Positions 1 through 9,151 are shown, counted from the first letter of the stretch. The stretch: 64,000 nucleotides of DNA from QHXW01 sp963752965 (GCA_963752965.1 CAVWAJ010000008.1:620001-684000), one strand, 5' to 3'. Notes: generated by a model not told the origin, from the letters alone. Program-made: numbers and translations.

Positions 1-203
1 CCGCCGATGTGAAGGTAAAGATCGAAAATGCATTGAAACGCAACGCCGAAATCGATGCCAGCCACGTCAGAGTGGAAGCCTTCGATGGAACGGTGACATT
101 GCGTGGGAATGTTCGGTCTTGGGCAGAGCGCGAGGAGGCAGAGCGCGCTGCCTATGCGGCTCCGGGGGTCACCAAAGTCGAAGATCAAATTACAATTGGC
201 TAA
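1..203 (+). CDS. BON-domain protein, C-terminal end (cut by window start)
   Basis: The frame is open to the first base of the window, so only the last 67 or so residues are seen. They form a BON domain: a VKxKIxxAL helix, the valine-rich strand DGTVTLRGNV, the helix SWAEREEAERAAYAAPGV and the closing strand VEDQITI. BON domains are thought to bind lipid or membrane surfaces and are common in periplasmic OsmY-like stress proteins; family members often carry two or three copies. A GTG at 9 could be read as a start, but residues before it also match the domain, so a longer protein is likely. It fits the stress and envelope genes downstream. Confidence 0.8.
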   Translation, partial: ADVKVKIENALKRNAEIDASHVRVEAFDGTVTLRGNVRSWAEREEAERAAYAAPGVTKVEDQITIG

Positions 204-296
204 ATACGGCGCAAAGAACCGCTCTGGCGCGGAGGTGCCTTAATGTCAACCTCCGCGCGTGCTTAATGGGAACGACCGTTTTTTGTTGCTGAGACG

Positions 297-956
297 GTGC
301 TAGGGCGGGCTTCTGGCTCGCACATGGTAATCCCTTGCGCATTTATACTGGCCCACTCGGTGTGGAAATGGATCCACCGCCTGGGAGGACCGGGGTTGAT
401 CCTGCTTGGCATCGCGGATAACACCCCTTTCATCTCTGCCCCGGCGGGAAGCGTGGACGTATTCGTCATCCTGCTTTCGGCACACCGCCCCGAATGGTGG
501 GCCTATTACGCCTTCATGGCTACAGTGGGGGAGGTGCTTGGGGGCTATCTGACCTACCGGCTAGCCGTAAAAGGCGGCCAGGAGACCCTGGAAAAGAAAA
601 TTGGCAAACTGCGCGCAGAAAAATTCTACAAGCGCTTCGAGAAACACGGGTTCATAACGGTATTCACCGGCTCTATCCTACCGCCGCCGTTCCCTTTCAC
701 TTCCGTCCTCATGGCCGCCGGGGTTATGCAGTATCCGCGTAAGGACTTCTTGCCGGCCTTGACCGTGGGGCGTGCTGTGCGTTTCTTTGCCGTGGCCTAT
801 CTGGGCAGGGTCTATGGCCAGCAAATGATTGCCTTCTTCTCGCGGCACTACGAGGCGACCCTATATCTCCTGATCGCGCTGGCACTGGCGGCTGGCATCG
901 GAGCCCTGATCTACTTCAGGTGGTACCGGCCCAGGCACATCGCGAAGAAGGGATAG
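297..956 (+). CDS. VTT/DedA-like (SNARE-associated) membrane protein
   Basis: An integral membrane protein of about 210-219 residues with a VTT-domain pattern: an early hydrophobic segment with a GPGLILLGIADN motif, a re-entrant region around VGEVLGGYLTYRLA, the conserved GSILPPPFPFTSVLMAAG stretch and a C-terminal transmembrane helix followed by basic residues. DedA/YqaA relatives act in membrane homeostasis and possibly lipid transport; the exact substrate is not known. The start is uncertain: GTG 297 or ATG 324 are both possible and neither has a strong Shine-Dalgarno. Alone on its strand between the BON gene and a decayed sigma factor. Confidence 0.8.
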   Translation: MLGRASGSHMVIPCAFILAHSVWKWIHRLGGPGLILLGIADNTPFISAPAGSVDVFVILLSAHRPEWWAYYAFMATVGEVLGGYLTYRLAVKGGQETLEKKIGKLRAEKFYKRFEKHGFITVFTGSILPPPFPFTSVLMAAGVMQYPRKDFLPALTVGRAVRFFAVAYLGRVYGQQMIAFFSRHYEATLYLLIALALAAGIGALIYFRWYRPRHIAKKG

Positions 957-983
957 CGCCGGGGGCGCCATGCTTCGCCCCAT

Positions 984-1250
984 CTACGCAGCCCTTGCCA
1001 ATCCCCGAATCTTCGATTGTTGGAGCGCCGCCAAAAGCATGTGTCGTGCCCGGAACAGCCTCGTCTTCACTGCTGCAGGGCTCGACCGAATCTCTTGAGC
1101 CGTTTCCCGGACACTGAGCTGTTGGAGATCGTGAAGGATCAGAACGCGCCTATATTTAGCAGGGAGTGCTACAACAGCCCTGCGAACCGCTCGCATTTCT
1201 TCAATGCGAGCAAGAGACTGGTGCGGCGATTGGACTGCGACGCTTCATTA
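984..1250 (-). pseudogene. ECF sigma factor remnant (region 4 only)
   Basis: On the minus strand about 85 codons encode a typical sigma-70 region 4: a linker ending RIEEMRAVRRAVVALP, the helix AKYRRVLILHDLQ, then the helix-turn-helix LSVRETAQEIRSSPAAVKTRLFRARH and a short tail. Regions 1-2, needed for core polymerase and -10 binding, are absent; a stop lies just upstream at about 1250 and no matching sequence is seen further up. The remnant occupies the space before the universal stress gene at 1311. An ATG at 1196 could start a 70-aa peptide, but function as a sigma factor is not expected. Confidence 0.7.
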
Positions 1251-1310
1251 ATGGCTACGCGAGGCAATAGTTGGTTCCGTAATTGCTCTGCTTTCTGCCA
1301 GAGGTCTAGT

Positions 1311-2204
1311 ATGCTTAGCATCTCGAACATTCTCTTGCCGACAGATTTCTCCGCCGCTTCTGTCACCACAGCTCATTACGCAGCGGCGCTGGCTCGTCGT
1401 TTAAACAGCCGTATGACGTTGCTGCACGTCATGCCCCCGCCGTACTTGCCGCCCCTCGATCCATTTGGTACGGCTGCATGCGCAGAGTACATCGACGGAA
1501 TACTTGATGCTCAGAAATCGGCTGCCCGAAAGACACTCGATTCATTTCTAATGAATGGACTCGAGGGCTGTGAGGTCAAAAGAACTCTTGCGGGCGGTGA
1601 TCCCGCAAGCGAGATCGTGCGCATCGCTAATTCCGAACCCTTTGATTTGATCATGATGGCGACGAAAGGGTGTGGTGTGTTCAGGCGGCTCATTCTCGGA
1701 TCAGTGACGGCAAAAGTCTTGCACGACACGATCATCCCAGTCTGGACCGGCGTGCACGTAGAGGAGATGAACGCCTCTCCGAACACTGAGATTCGATCAG
1801 TAGTCTGTGCCGTCGCCGTCAATCCAGAGCCCCAAAGTCTCGAAACAATCTGCTGGGCATCGAATATGGCACACGAGTTCAAGGCCCGTCTGGTCCTGGT
1901 GCACGCTATCCCAGCTCTTGAGTTCGACCCGGGTACACGTTATAGCGAGACGGACTTCCGGAAGCTCGTGGTGAGCCAAGCCAAGGAGCAGGTTTCGGCA
2001 ATGGCGCAGCAGTGCGGCGTGGTCGATGCCGAAATGGACATCGACGGTGGAACTGTAGCGAATGTCGTGTGGTCGGCCGCCGAGACCCACAAAGCCGACC
2101 TGGTCGTCGTCGGCCGTCCCACAAAAACCGGCATTGCTGGGAGGCTGCACACCAATACCTATTCAATTATTCGCGACTCGCCTTGCCCCGTTGTGAGCCT
2201 CTAA
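1311..2204 (+). CDS. Universal stress protein with two UspA domains
   Basis: 297 residues, two tandem UspA folds (about 1-145 and 158-297). ATG 1311 is chosen because the family N-terminus (MLSISNILLPTDFS) begins there and AGAGG lies upstream; the frame is open further up but is not protein-like. Domain 1 has the nucleotide-binding signature ATKG-9x-GS; domain 2 ends GRPTKTG...NTY and lacks the final GS, so probably only one domain binds ATP. This split is shared with the paralogue at 2723-3568. Usp proteins are cytoplasmic stress-endurance factors. Followed 37 bases later by a STAS gene on the same strand. Confidence 0.9.
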   Translation: MLSISNILLPTDFSAASVTTAHYAAALARRLNSRMTLLHVMPPPYLPPLDPFGTAACAEYIDGILDAQKSAARKTLDSFLMNGLEGCEVKRTLAGGDPASEIVRIANSEPFDLIMMATKGCGVFRRLILGSVTAKVLHDTIIPVWTGVHVEEMNASPNTEIRSVVCAVAVNPEPQSLETICWASNMAHEFKARLVLVHAIPALEFDPGTRYSETDFRKLVVSQAKEQVSAMAQQCGVVDAEMDIDGGTVANVVWSAAETHKADLVVVGRPTKTGIAGRLHTNTYSIIRDSPCPVVSL

Positions 2205-2241
2205 TAACGGAGGGCCAGAATGGAGGTCTCTGCAGATAGCC

Positions 2242-2667
2242 ATGGATCTTCAACTTCATCAGCGTGAGAAAGAAGGGATTCGGATTCTCGATTTGCAAGG
2301 ACAACTGACAATAGGCGACTCAGAAGCAACCCTTCGTACTTCGATAGTCGCGCTGGCTGAAGCAAAGGTTGTGAACATTATCCTCAATTTCCTGGGCGTG
2401 ACGGAGATTGACGATGACGGATTGAGCGCATTAGCCTTCTGCCGCGAGCGGATTGTGGCCTCCGGCGGAGCGCTAAAGCTGCTTAACCTCAGCCCGCGTC
2501 ATTTGAACCTAATGGTCGTCGCAAAGCTGGACGCGGTATTCGAAGTGTTCACAGACGAGCGGGAAGCGGTGGCCAGCTTCTTTTCAGACCCCGGGGTTCG
2601 CCACTTCGATGTTCTCGAATTTGTTCGAAAGCACGAAAAGGATCCGGCGCCCGATTTTCCGAAATGA
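2242..2667 (+). CDS. STAS-domain protein (anti-sigma factor antagonist type), phospho-site replaced by Asp
   Basis: 141 residues with a STAS fold (about 10-110): strand RILDLQGQLTIGD, helix, strand VVNIILNFLGVTEID, then DDDGLSALAFC and a C-terminal extension of about 30 residues. In SpoIIAA-type antagonists this loop reads D-S-S-G and the second serine is phosphorylated by the anti-sigma kinase. Here both serines are aspartate (58-59), so classical phospho-switching is not possible at this position. GGAGG lies 15 bases before the ATG, a rather long spacing. Probably co-transcribed with the universal stress gene before it. No kinase/anti-sigma partner is nearby. Confidence 0.85.
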   Translation: MDLQLHQREKEGIRILDLQGQLTIGDSEATLRTSIVALAEAKVVNIILNFLGVTEIDDDGLSALAFCRERIVASGGALKLLNLSPRHLNLMVVAKLDAVFEVFTDEREAVASFFSDPGVRHFDVLEFVRKHEKDPAPDFPK

Positions 2668-2722
2668 TTAGCGTGCCGGCGACTGCGGTTGGCTGGAGCT
2701 TTTGCCTCCGATGCACCGTACC

Positions 2723-3568
2723 CTACCGGATCTGTGCGACCGGGTCGAGCAAAACGCTGACCACCGGGCAGGACGATTCACGCATGAGCGTATATGTTTT
2801 GTTTCTTACGTCGCCAAGATCGCCGGTTTCTGGGCTCCGGCCGATAACCAGGAGGTCAGCATGCAGCTTCTTGATCTGCCCACACACAGCCGCATGAGTC
2901 TCTCCTCCTATCAAGAGAACTGTGCCAGCCGTCCCCAATCTTGTCTGGATCTTGCGCAACTGTTCTTGCTCTGCGTAACTGAGCCAGTCACCCGGATAGT
3001 AGGGGTCATCCGTGGACTCGAGACTGCGCAGCGCATGCATCACGGACAGCCGGGCTTCACAGGCAGTGGCAAACTCACAAGCCCATTCCAGCGTATCTTC
3101 GGATTGACGGGTCAGATCGACGGCGCATAGAATGTTCCGGAGCAAAGGCGCTGGGCCACCATCTGTGTGCACGGAGGTCCACACCGGACATTTCGCCTTG
3201 GCCAGAACCTTCGCAGTGACGGACCCCAAGACCAAGGCGCTGAACGGACCGTAGCCATGGCTGGCCATCACGATTAGGTTCACCTTCTCGGATTGGGCAT
3301 ACGCGATAATGTTTTCGGCCGGATCGCCTTCGAGCACGACTCGCCTCATTAGAATATCGGTGAACTGGTTGCTGAGGTAAGATTCCAAACTGTTCACTGT
3401 CGATCCGCCTGGCTCGAAACGTCCGCCCTCCTGTTCCGGATCATCCACAACGTGCAACACAGTCAACTCGGAATGGAAGCGACTAGCTAATGCTCGTGCC
3501 TCGCGCGCTGCAACCAGTGATCGCTCAGAGAAGTCTACTGGCAAAAGAATTTTTTCAATTGAAAGCAC
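2723..3568 (-). CDS. Universal stress protein with two UspA domains
   Basis: 281 residues, same two-domain plan as the protein at 1311-2204. The GTG start (MLSIEKILLPVDFS) follows AAAGGAG at good spacing. Domain 1 carries ASHG-9x-GS for nucleotide binding; domain 2 ends GRSPETG...NKTY and has lost the GS. Stands on the opposite strand to the STAS gene and downstream of the Hsp20 gene (215-base gap), so the group 5841-2723 may be read as one stress cluster. Soluble, cytoplasmic. Role in stress survival comes from family knowledge; a specific ligand cannot be told. Confidence 0.9.
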   Translation of the reverse strand: MLSIEKILLPVDFSERSLVAAREARALASRFHSELTVLHVVDDPEQEGGRFEPGGSTVNSLESYLSNQFTDILMRRVVLEGDPAENIIAYAQSEKVNLIVMASHGYGPFSALVLGSVTAKVLAKAKCPVWTSVHTDGGPAPLLRNILCAVDLTRQSEDTLEWACEFATACEARLSVMHALRSLESTDDPYYPGDWLSYAEQEQLRKIQTRLGTAGTVLLIGGETHAAVCGQIKKLHADLLVIGRSPETGDLGDVRNKTYTLMRESSCPVVSVLLDPVAQIR

Positions 3569-3783
3569 CGCGAACTCCTTTCATTCCCCTGTGGCCGAGC
3601 CCAATCCGGCGATGAGATCAACTTGCGTTCGGAACTGTGCAGTTTTCGTGCCCAGATGACCGGAGTGAAGGTTTCCTTGTCGCGACCCTCACTCAGGATG
3701 TTCAGCAGGTTCCTCACCGTGACTGGCACACGCTATCGGGTCGTGAACACCGAGCGTTCCGGAATCCCGGACGAATTGCTGTT

Positions 3784-4287
3784 TTAGACAGCTGCTGCTC
3801 TGTACTTCAGAGCCGTCTTCTCGGCCTTCGGGGCGGCCACCTTCAAGATTCCTTTGTGCAGACTCGTAGTGACTTTGTTGACATCAATGGGCGCCGGCAA
3901 AGCGAATTGCCGAAAGAGGGTTTTCTCGCCGAACTCGCATAAGCGGACATTTCCCTCTGTCTTCTCGTGGTTGTGAGTGTTCTTGGCGTGCACGATCAAG
4001 GCATCCGGTAACGCACTTACGTCGATGTCGTTGGCGTCGAAACCGGGAGCTGCGATCTGCAGCTCGAACTTATCGTCGCTTTCAATGAGTTCCGATTCTG
4101 GAGTCAGCAGCAAAGCATTTTCGGCCGTAAGCCAGTCACTGAGAGCTGATCCACCTCCATCGCCGCGACCCTCGAAAAGCTCGTACGCCCGGCGGCGAAT
4201 TCGTTCCGTAAGAGCCGCCATATCCTCCATGATCGAGCGTGATACTGTTTCGCTTGAATCAAGTTTCTGGACTGCAACTTGTGACAT
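3784..4287 (-). CDS. Small heat-shock protein, Hsp20/alpha-crystallin family
   Basis: 167 residues. An N-terminal arm rich in charged helix (about 1-60) leads into an alpha-crystallin domain (about 65-155) with the features FELQIAAPGFDANDIDVSA, a charged loop with His-Glu, and the closing GILKVAAPKAE strand. ATP-independent holdase chaperone that keeps unfolding proteins soluble. No clear C-terminal I-x-I anchor is seen; the tail is KYRAAAV. The start ATG follows AGGAGAAAAG. Lies between a universal stress gene and a DUF1269 gene, all on the minus strand, as in other acidobacterial stress islands. Confidence 0.9.
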   Translation of the reverse strand: MSQVAVQKLDSSETVSRSIMEDMAALTERIRRRAYELFEGRGDGGGSALSDWLTAENALLLTPESELIESDDKFELQIAAPGFDANDIDVSALPDALIVHAKNTHNHEKTEGNVRLCEFGEKTLFRQFALPAPIDVNKVTTSLHKGILKVAAPKAEKTALKYRAAAV

Positions 4288-4402
4288 TTCTTTTCTCCTT
4301 ATGACGCTGGTTCTAATTAACGCGTACTGGACTCACGTGGCGGTTGGCCACGACTGACCTGGAACACACGTGCGAAACCGCGTGCGACAGAGTGCCAGGG
4401 TG

Positions 4403-5215
4403 TTATCTCTCTAATCGTGCGGCCGCTTGCTTCAATTGCCCGGCGAGCAAGTGCTTCATCTTTGCCTCGGACTGTTCGTAGTCTTCGCGGATCCGTTTCA
4501 CGCGTGCATCGAGAGTGGCCTTAATGTCCCCCTGCGCTTTTTCGGCTTTCTTCTGCAGGGCCTGCACCTTGGCTTCGGTCTCGCTCTTGATTTGCTCCGA
4601 CCGTTGCTTGGCCTGATCCAACTTGGCTTGCAGCTTGCCGTTGAGGTTGTCGATCTCAGCCTGGAGCTTGGCCTTGCGATCGGCTCGTGCCCGAGCGTGC
4701 TCGGCCCTCAACTGATCGATTTCCGCCCGAAGCCTCGCCACATCCCTGGCCCTTTGGTCGTCTTCGACACTTTTTTTGGCGGTGCGGAATACAGTGCCAC
4801 CCAGGGCTTGGATTCTGGTGTCTACCGGAGTAACCCACTCCTCGCTGACCTCTGCGATCACCGCACACTTGCCGGGCGTCAGTGTGGCAGAAACGTCGTC
4901 GACGAACTCTGCGTCAACTCCAGCCACATGCAAGTCGCCGATGCTGCCAGCCAGCAAGCCGGCCACAGCGCCGACACCTAAGCCAACAGGTCCTTCGAGG
5001 AGTCCGATCAGGCTGCCAATCGCCGTCCCGCCGACTGTGCGTATAGGAAACTCATCTTCCGACTGCTTTACCGTAACCGTGCCATCGGCGTTTTTCTTGA
5101 TCACCGATTCAGCGTGAATCGCGATACTTCCTTCCCGATCGAGTTGGTTGAGGGCATGCGATCCTTCATAGGCCTTCGGTTCGTCGTTAAAAACCGCAAC
5201 TAGCATTCTTTCCAT
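4403..5215 (-). CDS. DUF1269 protein with long C-terminal coiled coil
   Basis: 270 residues from ATG 5215, which has AAAGGAG upstream; the open frame runs on to 5452 but that part overlaps HdeD and is not protein-like. Residues 1-150 match DUF1269: strand MLVAVFNDEPKAYEG, a glycine-rich membrane-facing segment GSLIGLLEGPVGLGVGAVAGLLAGS, then TPGKCAVIAEVSEEWVTPVDTRI. Residues about 160-270 are a highly charged heptad coiled coil (Lys/Glu/Ala/Arg). Paralogue at 40647-41411 has the same layout. Function unknown; the pairing with HdeD in three places here suggests an envelope stress role. Confidence 0.85.
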   Translation of the reverse strand: MERMLVAVFNDEPKAYEGSHALNQLDREGSIAIHAESVIKKNADGTVTVKQSEDEFPIRTVGGTAIGSLIGLLEGPVGLGVGAVAGLLAGSIGDLHVAGVDAEFVDDVSATLTPGKCAVIAEVSEEWVTPVDTRIQALGGTVFRTAKKSVEDDQRARDVARLRAEIDQLRAEHARARADRKAKLQAEIDNLNGKLQAKLDQAKQRSEQIKSETEAKVQALQKKAEKAQGDIKATLDARVKRIREDYEQSEAKMKHLLAGQLKQAAARLER

Positions 5216-5256
5216 TGAGATGTCTCCTTTTTTGTTAACTTGATCTTTCCGATGAT

Positions 5257-5841
5257 TTAAGCCGGTTGGTACACCGTCCCCTTGGGCAGATGGTGTATCG
5301 CCGTGGCGAAAGCGCTTACCGCTATCCCGTCTACGATGAGGTCCACACCCAGGGCAAATCCGATGAACCAGATGCCGGAAACCGGTATCTGCCAAAGCAG
5401 CAGGATCCCCAATACCGTAGAGACCACGCCGGAGAAGACCGACCATCCCCAACGAGGGAACTGCGCCATTCCGGCGCCGATGGCGCGGAATAGTCCGCCC
5501 ACAATGAAGAACGAGGCCAGCACCAACGTGAGGCTCTCGGCTCCGAGAAGCGGGTAGCGAACCAGTAAGTATCCCGTGAATCCCCGAAGCAGCGCACTGA
5601 GCAGATACAGGAAGAATCCGCCCCAGGTCCCGATCGTGAACGCCTGAATCAACGCGAAGACTCCGCTGATCAGAAGCAACCAGCCGAAGACCAACACCGT
5701 GGTGAATGTGGCGGTTACGTTATAGACGATGCAGGCCACACCCAGGACGGCAAGCAAGATCCCCAGGGCCAGAAACCAGCCCCAAGATCCGCGAATCTCC
5801 TCCATGCCGGCCGTGAGTGGATTGTGTGTGAACTCTGACAT
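5257..5841 (-). CDS. HdeD family membrane protein (DUF308)
   Basis: 194 residues, six predicted membrane helices in three pairs, starting at GWFLALGILLAVLGVACIVY and ending with a helix around GFALGVDLIVDGIAVSAFA. HdeD in E. coli is an inner-membrane acid-resistance protein; most homologues are only known as stress-linked. ATG follows TAAGGAGGAAC. DUF1269 gene starts 41 bases downstream, so the two are likely one transcript. Nearly identical to 29995-30579, with differences in a short patch (about 5696-5760) and at the C-terminus (HHLPKGT versus HYLPRGT). Confidence 0.9.
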   Translation of the reverse strand: MSEFTHNPLTAGMEEIRGSWGWFLALGILLAVLGVACIVYNVTATFTTVLVFGWLLLISGVFALIQAFTIGTWGGFFLYLLSALLRGFTGYLLVRYPLLGAESLTLVLASFFIVGGLFRAIGAGMAQFPRWGWSVFSGVVSTVLGILLLWQIPVSGIWFIGFALGVDLIVDGIAVSAFATAIHHLPKGTVYQPA

Positions 5842-5984
5842 TAAGTTCCTCCTTATCCTGGAATGAGATTACGGGAATTCAGGATGGCAGTCGTGAGTTT
5901 GCGGTCAGGTTTTGGTGGAAGGAACGCTTGCCTACGGTTTGGCGGTATGCTGAGTAGCACAAGGACCTGAGGAGGGCCGGCAAT
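5842..5984. promoter_or_regulatory. Divergent control region shared with 30580-30722
   Basis: 143 bases between the HdeD start and the winged-helix ATPase start. By eye the whole stretch is identical to 30580-30722, which sits between the paralogous pair. It holds both ribosome binding sites (GAGGAGG before the regulator) and a block at 5884-5945 that recurs imperfectly at 10393-10455. Perfect conservation of a non-coding region between copies whose coding parts have diverged suggests either recent gene conversion or a common operator. Confidence 0.6.
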
Positions 5985-8900
5985 ATGAAGGAGTTCCCTC
6001 CGTTCCGGCTGGACCCCATCAACCAGTGTCTCTGGCGCCGCGGGGATGCCCCGGACGACGAGCGCGTCCTGCTGACGCCCAAAGCGTTTGCCGTCCTGCG
6101 GTATCTGGTGGAGCATGCCAGCCTCCTGGTGACCCAGGAAGAGCTCCTGGAGGCGGTGTGGCCCGATACCTTTGTCCAACCGGAAGTCCTGAAGTATCAA
6201 ATCGCCGACATCCGGCGCACGCTGGGGGACCACCCGAGGAATCCTCTTTTTATTGAGACGCTGCCCAGGCGCGGGTATCGGTTTGTGGCTGCGGTGACGG
6301 AAGGTGAGGCTGTGGCACCGGTGCCGTCGGTGAGTCCGGCTCGCGGCAGACTGGTGGGCAGAGACCGCGAGCTTGGTGCGTTGCGCGATTGCCTCCGAAG
6401 GGCATTGAGGGGTCAGCGCCAGATCGTCTTCATCACGGGGGAACCGGGGATCGGCAAGACTGCTCTGGTTGACGAATTTCAACGGCAAGTTGCTGCCGAG
6501 GAACCAACCCTCCGCATCGCCCGCGGACAATGCGTGGAAGGTTACGGAGGCACGGAAGCATATTATCCAATGCTGGAAGCGCTGGGTCAGTTGTGCCGTG
6601 GTTCGGGGGGAAAACGAGTGGTGGAGATTCTGGCCGCGCAGGCACCCACCTGGCTGGTTCAGTTTCCCGCGCTGCTGAGACGCGACCAGCGCCAGGCGCT
6701 GCAACAGGAGATCCAGGGAGCGACCCGGGAACGCATGCTGCGTGAGATCCGGGAGGCGCTGGACACGCTCAACCTGGAAGCGCCACTGTTGTTCGTGTTC
6801 GAGGATCTGCAATGGGTAGATCCCTCGACCATCGATCTCATCTCCGCTCTGGCCCGCCAGCGGACGGCAGCGAAGACTATGTGGGCCATCACGAAGCGGC
6901 CGGTGGACATGGTTGTTCCCGAACATCCGCTGAAGACGCTCAAGCGGGACCTCTTGGTCCATCACCTATGTCAAGAAGTCACTCTCGGGCCGCTTAGCGA
7001 AGCCGCGGTAGCCGAATACCTGGGCGCAGAGTCTCCGGGAGGCAGTCTGCCGGACGGTTTTGCCGAGCTGATCCATCGGCACTCGGAGGGCAATCCGCTG
7101 TTAATGGTTGCCGTGCTGGATCACATGAGCGGGCACGGCCTGATCTCGCGTGAGGACGGGAGATGGCGTTTTAGAGTCCCTGTTGAGGGAATCGACTTCG
7201 AGGCGCCGGAGAGTCTGAGCCGGATGATCGAAGCTCACATCGAGCGCCTGACGAACGAAGAACAGCGAGCACTCGAAGTGGCCGGCGTTGCCGGTCCTAT
7301 GTTCTCCGCGAGCGTAGTTGCGGCAGCGATGCAGGTGGATGCGGAGTTCGTGGAAGAGGTGTTCGCCAGGTTGTCGCGCCGGTCTCACATCGTGCGCTCG
7401 GCGGGCTCTCAGCAGTTCGCCGACGGGAGTCTTTCGCAGGTCTTTGAGTTCGTGCATGCGGTTTATCGCGAGGTGTGTTATCGGCGAATTGGCCCGGGAC
7501 GAAGAGTGCAGTTGCACAGGCGGATCGGACAGTGGGCGGAGGCACACCTGGAAGAAGACCAGGCGGCCTGGCTGGCGGGTCACTTCGAACAGGGTGGAGA
7601 TTGGCTGCGTGCTACGCAATACCTGACGGTGGCGGCCGATACGGCCGGGCGGCGGTTTGAACCGCGGCAGGCTACAGAGATTCTTGAGCACGCTCTCGAA
7701 TTGGTGCACAAGCTGCCTGCGGCCGAGCGAACAGCAAGTGAAGTCGAGATTCTGGAGAAGCTGGCTGCGATTCAGGCGGTGCTTGGCGACAGCATCCGGG
7801 CCATCGAAAGCTATGAAGCTCTGGTCGCACGCGCGGCCCACGATGGCCTGATCGATGTGGAGGTGCGTGCGCTCATCGACATGGCCTGGCCGTTGTCATG
7901 GATCAGCTCGCAGCGTTCGCTGGAAGTCCTGGACCGGGCCCTGCAGCTCAGCGCCCGGCAGGACGATCCGCTCCTGCGGGCAAGGATGCGGGCACGCTGT
8001 TTTGCCTGGCGCCTGTGGCAAGGCTGGAATGCTCAGGATGTGCAGGAGTTCCGCAATGCAGGCGCGGAGATTCGCAACTCCGATGACCGCCGCATTCTCG
8101 CCCCTTATTTGGTCGACCGTGGCTTCATAACCTGTATCTCCTCCGAGTACCGCGAAGCGCACCGGAGCCTGATCGAGAGCCGTGCTCTCAAGCTCGATAC
8201 AGTTGAGGAGAACCCCTATCTGAATGCTGCATATGTGCGCAGTCAATTGCCCCTGACCTTGAGTCTTATGTTTCTGGGAGAGTGGGGCGAGGCGTTGTGC
8301 GAGATAGAAGCCGCGATTGCCGTGCTGGACAAGAACGGCGACGATCGCTGGGGCCAGGGAGTGCGGCCTCACCGGGCCTGGGTGCATCTGCTGGCCATGG
8401 ACTTTGCCGGCGTGCTGGAGCAGTGTAACTCGGCGCTGCGGCTTATCACAGATCCCGAACTTCGCCTCGTACCCGACTATCCGGCTCCGTATCGATTTGG
8501 ACTTTGGAAGTGCCTGTTTCTCATGGGCTCGGCGGAGACAGCTTTAGGAGATTATGAGAGTGCGCTGGAGCACTTGCTGGCCGCTCAGGCTGACATGGAT
8601 CGGCCGGGGCCCACGTGTGTCTGGTACTGGCGCATGCCACTCGAATCTGCCCTTACCGAACTCTGGCTGGCGAAAGGCGACCTGGTACAGGCGCGCTCAC
8701 AGGCAGAGAAGTTTCTGGCGATCACGCTGGCGACCGCGGAACACACGTGGCAGGCGCTGGCTTGGGAAGTGAATGCCCGCGTAGCCATGGCGGAACTTGA
8801 CCTGACGAGAGCACAAGACTGCATCGCCCAGGGGTTGTCTACGATGGAAGGCTTTGAGGTTCCCCTAGCTGCCTGGCGCGTTCACGCGACTACCTTTGAA

Positions 8901-9089
8901 CTCTGCCGGAATGCAGGCGATCGAGATTCAGCGGAACGTCACCTGGCTCTCAGCCGCGACACGATTATGAAGCTCGCGAATTCCTTGCCTCCGGACGAGC
9001 CACTTCGACAGACATTCCTCTCAGCACTGATGATTCGCAAAATCGTAGGCGACGGGGAGAGCCTAAGTGCGCGGGTGAGTTCTCGGTGA
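5985..9089 (+). CDS. CadC-like winged-helix regulator fused to AAA ATPase and TPR-like tail
   Basis: 1034 residues. About 1-105: OmpR/CadC-type winged helix with the recognition motif FVQPEVLKYQIADIRRTLGD and wing RRGYRFVA. About 120-420: AAA ATPase, Walker A GEPGIGKT (152-159) and Walker B LLFVFEDLQWVD. About 430-1034: helical repeats of TPR type used in LuxR-LAL/AfsR-like regulators for ligand or partner sensing. No membrane helix is seen, so it is probably a cytoplasmic ATP-dependent transcription factor. ATG preceded by GAGGAGG. Divergent from HdeD, a natural target. The paralogue at 30723-33842 has the same plan. Confidence 0.85.
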   Translation: MKEFPPFRLDPINQCLWRRGDAPDDERVLLTPKAFAVLRYLVEHASLLVTQEELLEAVWPDTFVQPEVLKYQIADIRRTLGDHPRNPLFIETLPRRGYRFVAAVTEGEAVAPVPSVSPARGRLVGRDRELGALRDCLRRALRGQRQIVFITGEPGIGKTALVDEFQRQVAAEEPTLRIARGQCVEGYGGTEAYYPMLEALGQLCRGSGGKRVVEILAAQAPTWLVQFPALLRRDQRQALQQEIQGATRERMLREIREALDTLNLEAPLLFVFEDLQWVDPSTIDLISALARQRTAAKTMWAITKRPVDMVVPEHPLKTLKRDLLVHHLCQEVTLGPLSEAAVAEYLGAESPGGSLPDGFAELIHRHSEGNPLLMVAVLDHMSGHGLISREDGRWRFRVPVEGIDFEAPESLSRMIEAHIERLTNEEQRALEVAGVAGPMFSASVVAAAMQVDAEFVEEVFARLSRRSHIVRSAGSQQFADGSLSQVFEFVHAVYREVCYRRIGPGRRVQLHRRIGQWAEAHLEEDQAAWLAGHFEQGGDWLRATQYLTVAADTAGRRFEPRQATEILEHALELVHKLPAAERTASEVEILEKLAAIQAVLGDSIRAIESYEALVARAAHDGLIDVEVRALIDMAWPLSWISSQRSLEVLDRALQLSARQDDPLLRARMRARCFAWRLWQGWNAQDVQEFRNAGAEIRNSDDRRILAPYLVDRGFITCISSEYREAHRSLIESRALKLDTVEENPYLNAAYVRSQLPLTLSLMFLGEWGEALCEIEAAIAVLDKNGDDRWGQGVRPHRAWVHLLAMDFAGVLEQCNSALRLITDPELRLVPDYPAPYRFGLWKCLFLMGSAETALGDYESALEHLLAAQADMDRPGPTCVWYWRMPLESALTELWLAKGDLVQARSQAEKFLAITLATAEHTWQALAWEVNARVAMAELDLTRAQDCIAQGLSTMEGFEVPLAAWRVHATTFELCRNAGDRDSAERHLALSRDTIMKLANSLPPDEPLRQTFLSALMIRKIVGDGESLSARVSSR

Positions 9090-9151
9090 ACGTACATGTC
9101 GTACGGTAGGGTAACCCTGTGAACTTGCCCCACGCTGCTTTATTGTGTATC

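Noticed and set aside
3720..3760. Sigma54 (-24/-12) promoter starting TGGCAC near the Hsp20/Usp genes
   Set aside because: The GC of the -12 element is absent at the required spacing.
5853..6965. Long minus-strand frame (370 codons) over the winged-helix regulator
   Set aside because: It mirrors a highly conserved plus-strand gene, has no domain features, and its duplicate at 30591-30971 breaks off early; a shadow caused by GC-rich codons.
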